The notes under the pieces were generated by a model. The model was not told where the DNA came from. It made no database searches and was given only the letters and a program-made list of their open reading frames with translations. DNA of 64,000 nucleotides from Pseudomonas sp. ok272 (GTDB lineage: Bacteria; Pseudomonadota; Gammaproteobacteria; Pseudomonadales; Pseudomonadaceae): assembly GCF_900109995.1 (NCBI RefSeq), contig NZ_FOCB01000001.1, positions 124,001 to 188,000 of the forward strand. The letters are read 5' to 3'. A program made the translations under genes and the position numbers. Positions within the stretch are counted from its first letter, which is position 1. Each line of letters begins with the position of its first letter. Below are positions 27,458-37,885 of this stretch, one piece after another.

Positions 27458-27808
27458 TTACTTCAACGCGGCCAGGATCGCTTCGGGCTCGAAACCACGG
27501 ATCAACGTGCCGTTGACGTCCAGGATCGGGATCCCCCGTCCGCCCAGGGCTTCGTACGCCTTGCGCGCTTCAGTGTCGGTGTCGATATCCACATCCTTGA
27601 ACGGGATGCCCTTGGCATCGAGAAAACGCCTGATCTGCGTGCAGTAGCCGCACCACGAGGTGGCGTAGAGCACGACCTGAGCGTTGGCCCGGGTCTGATC
27701 GGCCACCACGAGCGAGGGGTTGAACACTCGCTCGATCTTGCCCCAGTTCTGGTAGACCACCACCACCAGCATGATCAGCAGGACTTTCTTCAGCGTCCTT
27801 GCCAGCAT
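27458..27808 (-). CDS. Membrane-anchored glutaredoxin-like protein
   Basis: This protein of 116 residues has one N-terminal hydrophobic segment (VLLIMLVVVVYQNWG) that should anchor it in the inner membrane. A glutaredoxin domain follows: VVLYATSWCGYCTQIRRFLDAKGIPFKDVDIDTD has a CGYC dithiol motif, and RGIPILDVNG carries the cis-Pro. The domain order suggests a periplasmic or membrane-side thiol reductase. Its start overlaps the ndpA stop by one base (TGATG-like arrangement), so the two are co-transcribed. The specific substrate is not indicated. Confidence 0.85.
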   Translation of the reverse strand: MLARTLKKVLLIMLVVVVYQNWGKIERVFNPSLVVADQTRANAQVVLYATSWCGYCTQIRRFLDAKGIPFKDVDIDTDTEARKAYEALGGRGIPILDVNGTLIRGFEPEAILAALK

Positions 27809-28812
27809 CAGTTGCGACGCTTGAGCTGGTCGGTGAGCGAAGTCGGCAGGCCCTTGATGATCAGCGTGCCGGCTTCTTCGTCGTATTCGATCTTCGAGCC
27901 CAGCAGGTGCGCTTCGAAGCTGATGGACAGGCCCTCGGCGCGGCCGGTGAAGCGGCGGAACTGGTTCAAGGTGCGTTTGTCGGCCGGGATCTCGGGCGAC
28001 AGGCCGTAGTCCTTGTTGCGGATGTGGTCGTAGAAGGCTTTCGGGCGCTCTTCGTCGATCAATTCCGACAGCTCCTCCAGGCCCATCGGTTCACCGAGCT
28101 TGGCCTGGCTGCTGGCGTAGTCGACCAGGGTCTTGGTCTTCTCTCGGGCGGACTCTTCGGGCAGGTCTTCGCTTTCGACGAAGTCACTGAAGGCCTTGAG
28201 CAAGGTGCGAGTCTCGCCGGGGCCGTCGACGCCTTCCTGGCAGCCGATGAAGTCGCGGAAATACTCTGAAACCTTCTTTCCGTTCTTGCCTTTGATGAAC
28301 GAAATGTACTGCTTGGACTGCTTGTTGTTCTGCCACTCGGAGATATTGATCCGGGCCGCCAGGTGCAGCTGGCCCAGGTCCAGGTGGCGCGAGGGCGTCA
28401 CGTCGAGTTGGTCGGTCACCGCCACGCCTTCGCTGTGGTGCAGCAGGGCGATGGCCAGGTAGTCGGTCATGCCTTGCTGGTAGTGGGCAAACAGCACGTG
28501 GCCACCGGTCGACAGGTTGGACTCTTCCATCAACTTTTGCAGGTGCTCGACCGCCACGCGGCTGAACGCGGTGAAGTCCTTGCCGCCGTCCAGGTACTCC
28601 TTCAGCCAGCCGCTGAAGGGGTGCGCGCCGGACTCGGCATGGAAGAACCCCCAGGCCTTGCCCTGCTTGGCGTTATAGCTTTCGTTGAGGTCGGCGAGCA
28701 TGTTCTCGATGGCACTGGATTCGGCCAGTTCCGAGTCGCGGGCGTGCAGGACTGCGGGCGTGCCGTCGGGTTTTTTGTCGATCAAGTGGACGATGCAATG
28801 ACGGATCGGCAT
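27808..28812 (-). CDS. ndpA: Nucleoid-associated protein NdpA/YejK
   Basis: This cytoplasmic nucleoid-associated protein has 334 residues, the usual family length. The N-terminus is [13 protein letters not shown], followed by [25 protein letters not shown] and [46 protein letters not shown], all characteristic. The C-terminal part ends [26 protein letters not shown]. Its precise role in chromosome organisation is not known. It is followed, with a one-base overlap, by the glutaredoxin gene. Confidence 0.92.
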   Translation of the reverse strand: MPIRHCIVHLIDKKPDGTPAVLHARDSELAESSAIENMLADLNESYNAKQGKAWGFFHAESGAHPFSGWLKEYLDGGKDFTAFSRVAVEHLQKLMEESNLSTGGHVLFAHYQQGMTDYLAIALLHHSEGVAVTDQLDVTPSRHLDLGQLHLAARINISEWQNNKQSKQYISFIKGKNGKKVSEYFRDFIGCQEGVDGPGETRTLLKAFSDFVESEDLPEESAREKTKTLVDYASSQAKLGEPMGLEELSELIDEERPKAFYDHIRNKDYGLSPEIPADKRTLNQFRRFTGRAEGLSISFEAHLLGSKIEYDEEAGTLIIKGLPTSLTDQLKRRN

Positions 28813-29206
28813 GGGTTTCTCGGCTCAATGAATGGAGGAGGGCGTGCTCCCCGAAAAAGTGCCCAGTGTAGCGCAACAGCGGGTTTTGGCGGTGCTTGAA
28901 CGGGGCGCCGGGTGCGTCTGGTCGGGCTTATGCGTTTTTTTACCGATTTAGAGCAATAAAGCTGACCAAATGGGTAGGTAGAGGCGGATATTTCCCCGGC
29001 GCTGTGCTAGTTTTGCCCCGTCTTACGCGAAGTCACTGCGTTAAGCGTGCATTCAGCATTTGTCAGGTCGAACCAAACCCTGATTTCGGCATCTATAACC
29101 CGCCCCGTCGGTGTTATGGCCGAGGGTGCCAGGTCCAGAAGATCGGGCTCGATGGCTGACACTGCACTCTGCAATCCATATGAATTTGATAGGGAAGGAA
29201 CACTAC
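28813..29206. other. Divergent promoter region between ndpA and the HU gene
   Basis: This 394-bp intergenic region has no gene I can support. It is A+T-rich around 28925-29010. A GGGAAGGAA ribosome-binding site precedes the HU start. The distance is long for a small gene, so a long HU leader is likely; no known RNA motif was recognised. Confidence 0.5.
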
Positions 29207-29488
29207 ATGGCTCTTACTAAAGACCAACTGATCGCCGATATCGCTGAAGCTATCGACGCGCCAAAAACCACCGCGCGTAACGCTCTGGACCAACTGGGCC
29301 AAATCGTTGCTGATCAACTGGAAAACGGCGGCGAAATCACCCTGCCAGGTATCGGTAAGCTGAAAGTGACCGAGCGTCCTGCCCGTACCGGCCGCAACCC
29401 TTCGACTGGCGCTGCCATCGAAATCGCTGCCAAGAAAGTTATCAAGCTGGTCGTGGCCAAAGGCCTGACTGACGCTGTTAACAAGTAA
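29207..29488 (+). CDS. hupN: HU-family DNA-binding protein (HupN-type)
   Basis: This histone-like HU protein of 93 residues bends and compacts DNA. MALTKDQLIADIAEAIDAP starts the helical dimerisation part, LPGIGKLKVTERPARTGRNPSTGAAIEIAA is the DNA-binding arm with the GRNPxTG and IxIxA signature, and KKVIKLVVAKGLTDAV closes. The longer frame upstream is ignored because the protein starts exactly at the ATG after GGGAAGGAA. Pseudomonas carry three HU genes (hupA, hupB, hupN); the context here fits hupN (PA3940 type), though the paralogue name is less certain than the family. Confidence 0.9.
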   Translation: MALTKDQLIADIAEAIDAPKTTARNALDQLGQIVADQLENGGEITLPGIGKLKVTERPARTGRNPSTGAAIEIAAKKVIKLVVAKGLTDAVNK

Positions 29489-29491
29489 GAC

Positions 29492-29542
29492 GCATAAAAA
29501 AGAACCGTGCCTCGGAGCGATCCGGGCACGGTTTTTTTATGC
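29492..29542 (+). terminator. Strong bidirectional terminator after hupN
   Basis: Stem AACCGTGCC/GGCACGGTT with a T-run on the plus strand (29531-29538) and an A-run before it (29496-29501). It would stop the HU transcript and also block transcription arriving on the minus strand. Confidence 0.92.
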
Positions 29543-29583
29543 CTGCGATTTGGTGATGGCCTCTGTCAGCACCCTTAATCTCT

Positions 29584-29678
29584 GTGGGAGCGAGCCCGCT
29601 CGCGAAGGCGCCATAACATTCAGCATCAATGTTGAAGGTCAGACCGCTTTCGCCGGCAAGCCGGTCTTGCTCCTACCA
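29584..29678. repeat. Mixed REP pair downstream of hupN
   Basis: GTGGGAGCGAGCCCGCTCGC at about 29585, and in the opposite sense CCGGCAAGCCGGTCTTGCTCC at about 29655-29675. The second arm belongs to a different REP subtype, also seen at 63030. Confidence 0.8.
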
Positions 29679-29686
29679 ATGGCTTG

Positions 29687-30709
29687 TCAGCTCTTGCGCG
29701 CCCAACGCTGGCGCCACACTTGCTGCTCGGACTTGGTCTGGAAGGTCCAGGCGACGAAGCGGCTTTGCTTCTGCCCTTGGGACATCTCCACGACCTGGCT
29801 TTCCAGCACGCCGGCCTTCTTCAGGGCGGTCTGAATCGCGGGCAGGTTGGAGGCTTTGGAGACCAGGGTGCTGAACCACAGCACCTTGTGCTGAAAGTGC
29901 GCGCTCTCGGCGATCAGTTGGGTCACAAAGCGCGCTTCACCGCCCTCACACCACAATTCGGCCGATTGTCCGCCAAAGTTCAGTACCGGCAGTTTGCGTT
30001 TCGGGTCGGCACGTCCCAGGGCACGCCACTTGCGCTCGCTGCCTTTGGTCGCTTCGTCCATCGAGGCGTGGAAGGGCGGGTTGCACATGGTCAGGTCAAA
30101 GCGCTCGCCCGGCTCCAGCAGGCCCAGCAGGATGTGCTTGGGGTTGCTCTGCTGGCGCAGCTGGATGGCCTTGTTCAGCCCGTTGGACTGCACGATGGCT
30201 TTGGCGGCGGCCACGGCCGTCGGGTCGATTTCCGAGCCGAGGAAGTGCCAGCGGTAGTCGCTGTAGCCGATCAGCGGGTAGACGCAGTTGGCGCCCATGC
30301 CGATGTCGAGCACCTTGACCGGCGCCCCGCGTGGGATCTCGCCGTCATTGACGCTGGCCAGCAGGTCGGCCAGGAAGTGCACGTAGTCGGCGCGCCCCGG
30401 AACCGGCGGGCACAGGTAGTCGGCGGGAATGTCCCAGTGCGCGACACCGTAGAACGACTTGAGCAACGCCCGGTTGAACACCCGCACCGCGTCGGGGCTG
30501 GCGAAGTCGATGCTTTCCTTGCCGTACGGGTTGATGATCACGAACTTCGCCAGTTCCGGCGTGGTCTTGATCAGCGCCGGGAAGTCGTAACGGCCCTGGT
30601 GGCGGTTGCGCGGGTGCAGGCTGGCCTTTTCGCGCGGTTCCACGGTCTTGGCCGGGGTCGCGGACTCGGGCTTCTTGCGCGCAGGGCGGGGTGTGCGGGG
30701 GGTGGTCAT
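29687..30709 (-). CDS. rlmF: 23S rRNA (adenine-1618-N6)-methyltransferase RlmF
   Basis: This SAM-dependent methyltransferase has 340 residues; RlmF N6-methylates A1618 of 23S rRNA. The N-terminus is basic and low in complexity. The conserved part begins at [17 protein letters not shown], with [16 protein letters not shown] (SAM-binding) and the catalytic CNPPFHAS motif for adenine N6 chemistry, then [17 protein letters not shown]. The start at 30709 is preferred over one 38 codons upstream because the extra part is REP-derived. It is transcribed alone and convergent with hupN. Confidence 0.92.
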   Translation of the reverse strand: MTTPRTPRPARKKPESATPAKTVEPREKASLHPRNRHQGRYDFPALIKTTPELAKFVIINPYGKESIDFASPDAVRVFNRALLKSFYGVAHWDIPADYLCPPVPGRADYVHFLADLLASVNDGEIPRGAPVKVLDIGMGANCVYPLIGYSDYRWHFLGSEIDPTAVAAAKAIVQSNGLNKAIQLRQQSNPKHILLGLLEPGERFDLTMCNPPFHASMDEATKGSERKWRALGRADPKRKLPVLNFGGQSAELWCEGGEARFVTQLIAESAHFQHKVLWFSTLVSKASNLPAIQTALKKAGVLESQVVEMSQGQKQSRFVAWTFQTKSEQQVWRQRWARKS

Positions 30710-30782
30710 GGGCGTAGTCGATTCGGGTATGGCTGAAAGTGGGGGCATTGTCCCACATCCAGGCCTTCTGAACGCAATCCCT

Positions 30783-30868
30783 GTGGGAGCAACTGTCTTA
30801 GCCATGCCGCTCGTCACCGCCATCGCGAGCAGGAATCTGGGCTGAGCCCGTAGGAGCGAGGCTTGCCC
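30783..30868 (+). repeat. Long REP-associated repeat, copy B
   Basis: This 86-bp counterpart of copy A at 27222-27302 has two base changes and five extra bases. Its end (AGGCTTGCCC, 30859-30868) is the left target duplication of the element that follows. Confidence 0.9.
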
Positions 30869-31096
30869 TAATGCCAGTCAGTTAAGCGAAAACCACGTGG
30901 GAGCGAGCCTGCTCGCGATAGCAGTAGGTCAGTCAACGGAGATGTTGGCTGTGTTGCCGTCTTCGCGAGCAGGCTCGCTCCCACAGGTTTGGCGCCTTAA
31001 CTGACTGGCATTAAGGCTTGCCCGCGAACCGGCCAGCCCATTCAACATCGATGTCGCCAGACTTACCGCCTTCGCGGGCAAGCCTCGCTCCTACAA
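30849..31096. repeat. REP doublet split by the MITE-like element
   Basis: The left part GTAGGAGCGAGGCTTGCCC and the right part CGCGGGCAAGCCTCGCTCCT (about 31073-31092) form a REP pair. The pair is contiguous once the 145-bp element and one target copy are removed. Confidence 0.85.
30869..31013. mobile_element. 145-bp MITE-like element carrying a REP doublet
   Basis: Both ends carry a perfect 18-bp terminal inverted repeat: TAATGCCAGTCAGTTAAG at 30869-30886 and its reverse complement at 30996-31013. Exactly at both borders is a 10-bp direct repeat AGGCTTGCCC (30859-30868 and 31014-31023), the expected target duplication. The interior is a REP doublet, so the whole can fold into a long hairpin. 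It encodes no protein. It interrupts a REP palindrome, and a related uninterrupted copy exists at 27284-27310. Confidence 0.9.
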
Positions 31097-31139
31097 GGAG
31101 TTGAGCTGCCCCCGGATGTGTGTTCGCCGTGGACCAGGG

Positions 31140-31226
31140 TGGAGCGGGCTTGCCCGCGATGACGTAGACACACGCAATACAGAGGCTGGCTGACCCGCCG
31201 CTATCGCGGACAAGCCCGCTCCCACA
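31140..31226. repeat. REP doublet downstream of valS
   Basis: GGAGCGGGCTTGCCCGCGAT (31141-31160) and CGCGGACAAGCCCGCTCCCA (31206-31225) face each other across about 45 bp. Confidence 0.88.
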
Positions 31227-31259
31227 GGGGATTGTTGGTGTTTTGGGAATGATGCGAAC

Positions 31260-31290
31260 AAAAAAGGGAGGCCGTTGCGGGCCTCCCTGT
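31260..31290 (-). terminator. Rho-independent terminator of valS
   Basis: On the minus strand a GGGAGGC/GCCTCCC stem is followed by a run of six T residues, 18 bp after the valS stop. Confidence 0.92.
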
Positions 31291-31307
31291 TTCATTGCGG
31301 TTTACCG

Positions 31308-34154
31308 TTACAAACTGGCAATCCGCGCGTGCTGCTCGGCCAACTTGCCCAGGGCCTGTTCGGCCTCGGCCAGTTTGGCGCGTTCCTTCTCGATGACTTC
31401 GGCCGGGGCCTTGTCAACGAAGCCGGCGTTGGACAGCTTGCCGCCGACACGCTGGACTTCACCCTGCAGACGCTGGATTTCCTTGTCCAGGCGCGCCAGT
31501 TCGGCGCCCTTGTCGATCAGGCCGGCCATGGGCACCAGCACTTCCATCTCACCGACCAGGGCGGTAGCGGACAGCGGTGCTTCTTCGCCGGCCGCCAGCA
31601 CGGTGATCGATTCGAGCTTGGCCAGCTTCTTGAGCAGGGTCTCGTTCTCGCTCAGGCGACGCTGATCCTCGGCACTGACGTTCTTCAGGAAGATCGGCAG
31701 CGGCTTGCCCGGACCGATGTTCATCTCGCCACGGATGTTGCGCGTGCCCAGCATCAGGCCCTTGAGCCATTCGATGTCGTCTTCGGCGGCCTGGTCGATG
31801 CGCGCTTCGTTGGCCACTGGCCAAGGTTGCAGCATGATCGTCTTGCCTTCGACGCCAGCCAGCGGCGCGATGCGCTGCCAGATTTCTTCGGTGATGAACG
31901 GCATGAACGGATGCGCCAGGCGCAGGGCCACTTCCAGCACGCGAACCAGGGTGCGGCGGGTGCCGCGCTGACGTTCGATCGGGCCGTTTTCGTCCCACAG
32001 CACGGGCTTGGACAGTTCCAGGTACCAGTCGCAGTACTGGTTCCAGATGAACTCGTACAAGGCCTGTGCCGCCAGGTCGAAACGGAACTGGTCGAGTTGG
32101 CGGGTCACTTCGGCTTCGGTGCGCTGCAACTGCGAGATGATCCAGCGATCCGCCAGGGACAGCTCAAAGGCTTCGCCGTTCTGGCCGCAGTCTTCGCCCT
32201 TGTCCAGCACGTAGCGCGCAGCGTTCCAGATCTTGTTGCAGAAGTTGCGATAGCCTTCGACGCGGCCCATGTCGAACTTGATGTCGCGACCGGTGGACGC
32301 CAGCGAGCAGAAGGTGAAGCGCAGCGCATCGGTGCCGTAGCTGGCGATGCCGTCGGCGAACTCGTCGCGGGTCTGCTTCTCGATCTTCTTCGCCAGTTTC
32401 GGCTGCATCAGGCCCGAGGTGCGCTTTTGCACCAGTTCTTCGAGCTCGATGCCGTCGATGATGTCCAGCGGGTCCAGGACGTTGCCCTTGGACTTGGACA
32501 TCTTCTGGCCCTGGCCATCACGCACCAGGCCGTGCACGTACACCGTCTTGAACGGCACCTGCGGCGTACCGTCTTCGTTCTTCACCAAGTGCATGGTGAG
32601 CATGATCATCCGGGCAACCCAGAAGAAAATGATGTCGAAGCCGGTCACCAGGACGTCGGTGGAGTGGAACTTCTTCAGGAACTCGGTCTGCTGTGGCCAA
32701 CCGAGGGTGGAGAAGGTCCACAGCCCCGAGCTGAACCAGGTGTCGAGGACGTCATTGTCCTGTTGCAACGCAACGTCCGGGCCCAGGTTGTGCTTGGCCC
32801 GCACTTCGGCTTCGTCGCGGCCCACGTAGACCTTGCCCGACTCGTCGTACCAGGCGGGAATCCGGTGGCCCCACCACAGCTGGCGGCTGATGCACCAGTC
32901 CTGGATGTCGCGCATCCAGGAGAAGTACATATTCTCGTACTGCTTGGGCACGAACTGGATGCGGCCGTCTTCGACAGCAGCGATGGCCGGTTCGGCCAGG
33001 GGCTTGGTGGACACGTACCACTGATCGGTCAGCCACGGCTCGATGATGGTGCCGGAGCGATCGCCCTTGGGCACTTTCAGGTTGTGGTCGTCAACGCTGA
33101 CCAGCAGGCCGGCGGCGTCGAACGCAGCGACGATTTGCTTGCGCGCTTCGAAGCGGTCGAGGCCGGCGTACTCAGCCGGGATCTTGCCGTCGATGCTCTC
33201 GTTCAGCGTACCGTCGAGGTTGAACACCTGGCAGGCGGGCAGCACGGCGGCGTTCTTGTCGAAGATGTTGAGCAGCGGCAGGTTGTGGCGCTTGCCGACT
33301 TCGTAGTCGTTGAAGTCATGGGCTGGGGTGATTTTCACACAGCCGGTGCCGAATTCGGGGTCGCAGTAATCGTCGGCGATGATCGGGATGCGGCGGCCAA
33401 CCAGTGGCAGCTCGACAAACTTGCCGATCAGGGCTTGGTAGCGTTCATCGTTCGGGTTCACCGCGACGGCGCTGTCGCCGAGCATGGTTTCCGGACGAGT
33501 GGTCGCGACGATCAGGAAATCGTTGCCTTCAGCGGTCTTGGCGCCGTCGGCCAGTGGGTACTTGAGGTTCCACAGGAAACCCTTCTCGTCGTGGTTCTCC
33601 ACTTCAAGGTCGGAAATCGCCGTGTGCAGCTTGGTATCCCAGTTGACCAGGCGTTTGCCACGGTAGATCAGGCCGTCTTCGTGCAGACGGACGAAGGCTT
33701 CCTTGACCGCTTCCGACAGGCCATCGTCCATGGTGAAGCGCTCGCGGCTCCAATCCACCGACGAGCCGAGGCGACGGATTTGACGGCTGATGTTGCCGCC
33801 AGACTCATCCTTCCATTCCCAGATCTTTTCCAGGAACTTCTCGCGGCCCAGGTCGTGGCGGCTCTGGCCCTTGGCTTCGAGTTGGCGCTCCACCAGCATC
33901 TGGGTGGCGATACCGGCGTGGTCGGTGCCCGGCTGCCACAGGGTGTTGCGACCCTGCATGCGGCGGAAACGGATCAGGGCGTCCATGATCGCGTTGTTGA
34001 AGCCATGGCCCATGTGCAGGCTGCCGGTGACGTTCGGCGGCGGGATCATGATGGTGTAGGAATCGCCCGCGCCTTGCGGGGCGAAGTAGTTCTCGGACTC
34101 CCAGGTCTTGTACCAGGAAGTTTCAATGGCGTGCGGCTGGTAGGTCTTATCCAT
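31308..34154 (-). CDS. valS: Valyl-tRNA synthetase
   Basis: This class I aminoacyl-tRNA synthetase has 948 residues and charges tRNA-Val. The HIGH motif is at 47-50 ([13 protein letters not shown]), KMSKS at 551-555, and the editing domain between them contains the [10 protein letters not shown] motif used to hydrolyse mischarged Thr. The C-terminal 70 residues form the basic coiled coil usual for ValRS ([21 protein letters not shown]). No defect is visible. The C-terminal end is followed by a strong terminator. It lies downstream of pepA and holC on the same strand, as in other Pseudomonas, but separated from them by a small plus-strand gene. Confidence 0.97.
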   Translation of the reverse strand: MDKTYQPHAIETSWYKTWESENYFAPQGAGDSYTIMIPPPNVTGSLHMGHGFNNAIMDALIRFRRMQGRNTLWQPGTDHAGIATQMLVERQLEAKGQSRHDLGREKFLEKIWEWKDESGGNISRQIRRLGSSVDWSRERFTMDDGLSEAVKEAFVRLHEDGLIYRGKRLVNWDTKLHTAISDLEVENHDEKGFLWNLKYPLADGAKTAEGNDFLIVATTRPETMLGDSAVAVNPNDERYQALIGKFVELPLVGRRIPIIADDYCDPEFGTGCVKITPAHDFNDYEVGKRHNLPLLNIFDKNAAVLPACQVFNLDGTLNESIDGKIPAEYAGLDRFEARKQIVAAFDAAGLLVSVDDHNLKVPKGDRSGTIIEPWLTDQWYVSTKPLAEPAIAAVEDGRIQFVPKQYENMYFSWMRDIQDWCISRQLWWGHRIPAWYDESGKVYVGRDEAEVRAKHNLGPDVALQQDNDVLDTWFSSGLWTFSTLGWPQQTEFLKKFHSTDVLVTGFDIIFFWVARMIMLTMHLVKNEDGTPQVPFKTVYVHGLVRDGQGQKMSKSKGNVLDPLDIIDGIELEELVQKRTSGLMQPKLAKKIEKQTRDEFADGIASYGTDALRFTFCSLASTGRDIKFDMGRVEGYRNFCNKIWNAARYVLDKGEDCGQNGEAFELSLADRWIISQLQRTEAEVTRQLDQFRFDLAAQALYEFIWNQYCDWYLELSKPVLWDENGPIERQRGTRRTLVRVLEVALRLAHPFMPFITEEIWQRIAPLAGVEGKTIMLQPWPVANEARIDQAAEDDIEWLKGLMLGTRNIRGEMNIGPGKPLPIFLKNVSAEDQRRLSENETLLKKLAKLESITVLAAGEEAPLSATALVGEMEVLVPMAGLIDKGAELARLDKEIQRLQGEVQRVGGKLSNAGFVDKAPAEVIEKERAKLAEAEQALGKLAEQHARIASL

Positions 34155-34402
34155 GCGCGGCGGGACCCTATTGGCATTTATTCAGGAAAAGCCGGCAAGT
34201 ATAGCGGGGATGTTGCCTGGGGCGTAGAGCGAGCTGATGGCAGGGGGAGAAAATTCAGTCTTTTCGTGCTGCAGGCCGCGACGGCGCGTGGCGGTGTCGA
34301 GGGCGCTGGGCATCGGCTGCGCCCCCCTCTGCCCGATACGCCCTGATTGGGCCGGCAGGCGCGTGAGACGAATTTGAAGCGAATGATGTCGGTGATTTTT
34401 CG

Positions 34403-34431
34403 CTTACATGTAAGGACTTTCCCTACAAGTC
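34403..34431 (+). promoter_or_regulatory. Palindrome and RcsB/GacA-like dyad upstream of the DUF3757 gene
   Basis: CTTACATGTAAG (34403-34414) is a perfect 12-bp palindrome. It is followed by GACTT-N7-AAGTC, giving TAAGGACTTTCCCTA overall. This resembles the RcsAB-box layout TAAG...TCCTA; it is a less good match to the GacA box TGTAAG-N6-CTTACA because of N7 spacing. No regulator can be named with certainty. Confidence 0.45.
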
Positions 34432-34550
34432 TGCATGTTTGAGTGCGGGGTGGGTATGAGTAATATTCAGCGGGCACAACAAGGCAGTTACGACTTGTGC
34501 GAAGTGTCTGTGAATCAATCATGGCGTTTCAATAACTAAATGGAGTGTTT

Positions 34551-34988
34551 ATGGCTATCAAGAAAGTGGTGCTGTTGTTTTGTGTTCTGTTGTCGGCAAA
34601 TGCGTGGGCCGGGCCAATGGAGCATTGTCCGAAGATCGCCGATATAAAGGAAGTGGGTGTGGGAACCTATACGGCGCCAACCGTGGGCGGCACGGGCGAC
34701 TGGTATGGCACGTCACAAACCGGTCGCGGGGCGGTTGGGCGTTTCGAGGAAGCGATCTTCAAGGCCCACGGGGAGCCGAAAAAAGGCGCTGTCGTCGGTG
34801 AGCTCCTGCATTGTGGCTACGCGTTGCGCGATGGCGGGAAGTTGGACATGAGATTCAAGCAAGAGGGAACGGTCGTCAGTATCAAGGCGGGCAAAGTGTG
34901 GGAGCAGTGGTACAACCAATACTACTGTGAAGATAAAGCCGAAGGTGCCTGCACGTTCAAAGAGTTGGTGCGTCCAGGTAAAGGCTGA
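34551..34988 (+). CDS. Secreted DUF3757-like protein
   Basis: This exported protein of 145 residues has a clear signal peptide (MAIKKVVLLFCVLLSANAWA, cut before GPME). The mature part begins HCPKIADIKEVGVGTYTAPT, with GDWYGTSQ, GYALRDGGKLDMRF and Cys-containing QYYCEDKAEGACTF; four Cys would allow two disulfides. The layout resembles the DUF3757 family, of unknown function. The ATG at 34551 has GGAG seven bases upstream. It is a single-gene unit with its own terminator, placed on the plus strand inside the otherwise minus-strand valS-holC-pepA block. Confidence 0.75.
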   Translation: MAIKKVVLLFCVLLSANAWAGPMEHCPKIADIKEVGVGTYTAPTVGGTGDWYGTSQTGRGAVGRFEEAIFKAHGEPKKGAVVGELLHCGYALRDGGKLDMRFKQEGTVVSIKAGKVWEQWYNQYYCEDKAEGACTFKELVRPGKG

Positions 34989-35088
34989 TTATATAAATGA
35001 TGAGTGTTGGGTCGGCTGATGGTTGCCGGCCGTGACGCAATCAATCGTTATAGGTCGGGTTTACGGCGGTAGTTGCCTGCGTTAATAA

Positions 35089-35131
35089 CTGCCCGCTACA
35101 TGTTATTTGTAGGGGGCAGGTTAATTGTTTT
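35089..35131 (+). terminator. Terminator of the DUF3757 gene
   Basis: CTGCCCGCTACA (35089-35100) pairs with TGTAGGGGGCAG (35108-35119) with one mismatch and a 7-base loop. It is followed by a T-rich stretch (TTAATTGTTTTCT). Confidence 0.8.
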
Positions 35132-35179
35132 CTAGTGCGTTTAAAGGGGCGGGGAGTGCGTTCACTTCCGCCCATAGCG

Positions 35180-35605
35180 TCAGTGGTCGTATTGACTCAA
35201 CAATCGCTCCATCCGTGCATCAAGGCGGCGCTTGATCTCGGTCTCGATGTGCGGCGCGAAATCGTCGATCACGTCTTGCATGATCAATTGCGCGGCGGCG
35301 CGCAGTTCACTGTCCAGGTGCAGCATGACGTCGGCGGCTTGCTGGGCGGTCGTTGCCGGCTGGGCAGCAGGTGCTTGCACAGGCGCAGGCGTTGGACCTG
35401 GAGCTGGCTCTTCGATGGCTGCCGCGGGCGCCTGGGCGCCAATCTGGTCGAACAGCAATGGAATCTGGCCCTCATCACCGCCCACGGGATCGACCGTATC
35501 GGTCAACAGGGGAGGTTGCAGGTTGTCGTCGCCGAGCAGTTGGCGGATCGACTCGAGGTCGTCCAGCAGGTGCGCGGACTTGGGAAGCGGATTTGGCGTG
35601 TCCAT
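35180..35605 (-). CDS. Conserved hypothetical protein next to holC
   Basis: This protein of 141 residues has no recognised enzyme motif. It is acidic and Pro/Ala-rich in the middle (EEPAPGPTPAPVQAPAAQPATTAQ). The N-terminal MDTPNPLPKSAHLLDDLESIRQLLGD and a helical C-terminus (LAAAQ-like, HIETEIKRRLDARMERLLSQ) are conserved-looking. The start at 35605 excludes an upstream REP-free but unlikely extension. A gene in this spot between holC and valS is standard in Pseudomonas (PA3833 in PAO1, from memory). It is probably co-transcribed with holC. No function is assigned. Confidence 0.78.
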   Translation of the reverse strand: MDTPNPLPKSAHLLDDLESIRQLLGDDNLQPPLLTDTVDPVGGDEGQIPLLFDQIGAQAPAAAIEEPAPGPTPAPVQAPAAQPATTAQQAADVMLHLDSELRAAAQLIMQDVIDDFAPHIETEIKRRLDARMERLLSQYDH

Positions 35606-35612
35606 CGTGTAC

Positions 35613-36041
35613 TCAGAGGCGCTGTAGACGGTGATCTTGCAGAGGATAGCCCTGTTCGCGGTAGAAGCGGAAACTCTCCCGCGCGGCCTGACGAATAGCG
35701 GGGTCTTCCACCACCACCTCTGCCACGCGGGCAAAGCGCTGGGCAAAAGACGGAACCTTGAGGTCGAGATTGACCAGCAAGTCCCGGTGTTGCCCGGGGT
35801 CATCGCCCAGGCCCAGGACAATCAAGCCCTCCGGCTCGCTTTCGGCGGGGCCGTGGGGCACGAAACTCTCGCCCTTGAATGCCCACAAGCGTGCATCGAG
35901 ATCGTCGCGCTGGGCCGCATCGCTGCAATGCAGGTAGATGCGGTGGCCCATGCGCCAGGCTTTTTCGGTGAGCTTGCAGGCAAAGTCCAGCCGCGCCGAC
36001 GGATCGGCGCTGGGCAGGATATAAAAGTCGACTTTGGTCAT
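35613..36041 (-). CDS. holC: DNA polymerase III chi subunit
   Basis: This is the chi subunit of the replicative polymerase clamp-loader complex, 142 residues; chi links the clamp loader to SSB. It starts MTKVDFYILPSADPSARLDFACKLTEKAWRMGHRIYLHCSD. The WAFKGESFVPHG segment and LIVLGLGDDP are typical of the family. It sits 57 bp downstream of pepA on the same strand and seven bases before the hypothetical gene, the usual pepA-holC-x-valS order. Confidence 0.93.
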   Translation of the reverse strand: MTKVDFYILPSADPSARLDFACKLTEKAWRMGHRIYLHCSDAAQRDDLDARLWAFKGESFVPHGPAESEPEGLIVLGLGDDPGQHRDLLVNLDLKVPSFAQRFARVAEVVVEDPAIRQAARESFRFYREQGYPLQDHRLQRL

Positions 36042-36098
36042 TGCGGTTCCTGAGCCCCGTGCGGCGCCATGGGTGGGCGCCGCGCAGGGTCATCGGTT

Positions 36099-37885
<1,787 letters not shown>

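Noticed and set aside
31275..34346. A 1023-codon open frame on the plus strand across valS
   Set aside because: It is the antisense shadow of the strongly supported valS gene in a G+C-rich genome; no family motif.
34380..34550. A GacA-controlled small RNA of the rsmX/Y/Z type
   Set aside because: Box spacing is seven rather than six bases, and no repeated ANGGA motifs follow.
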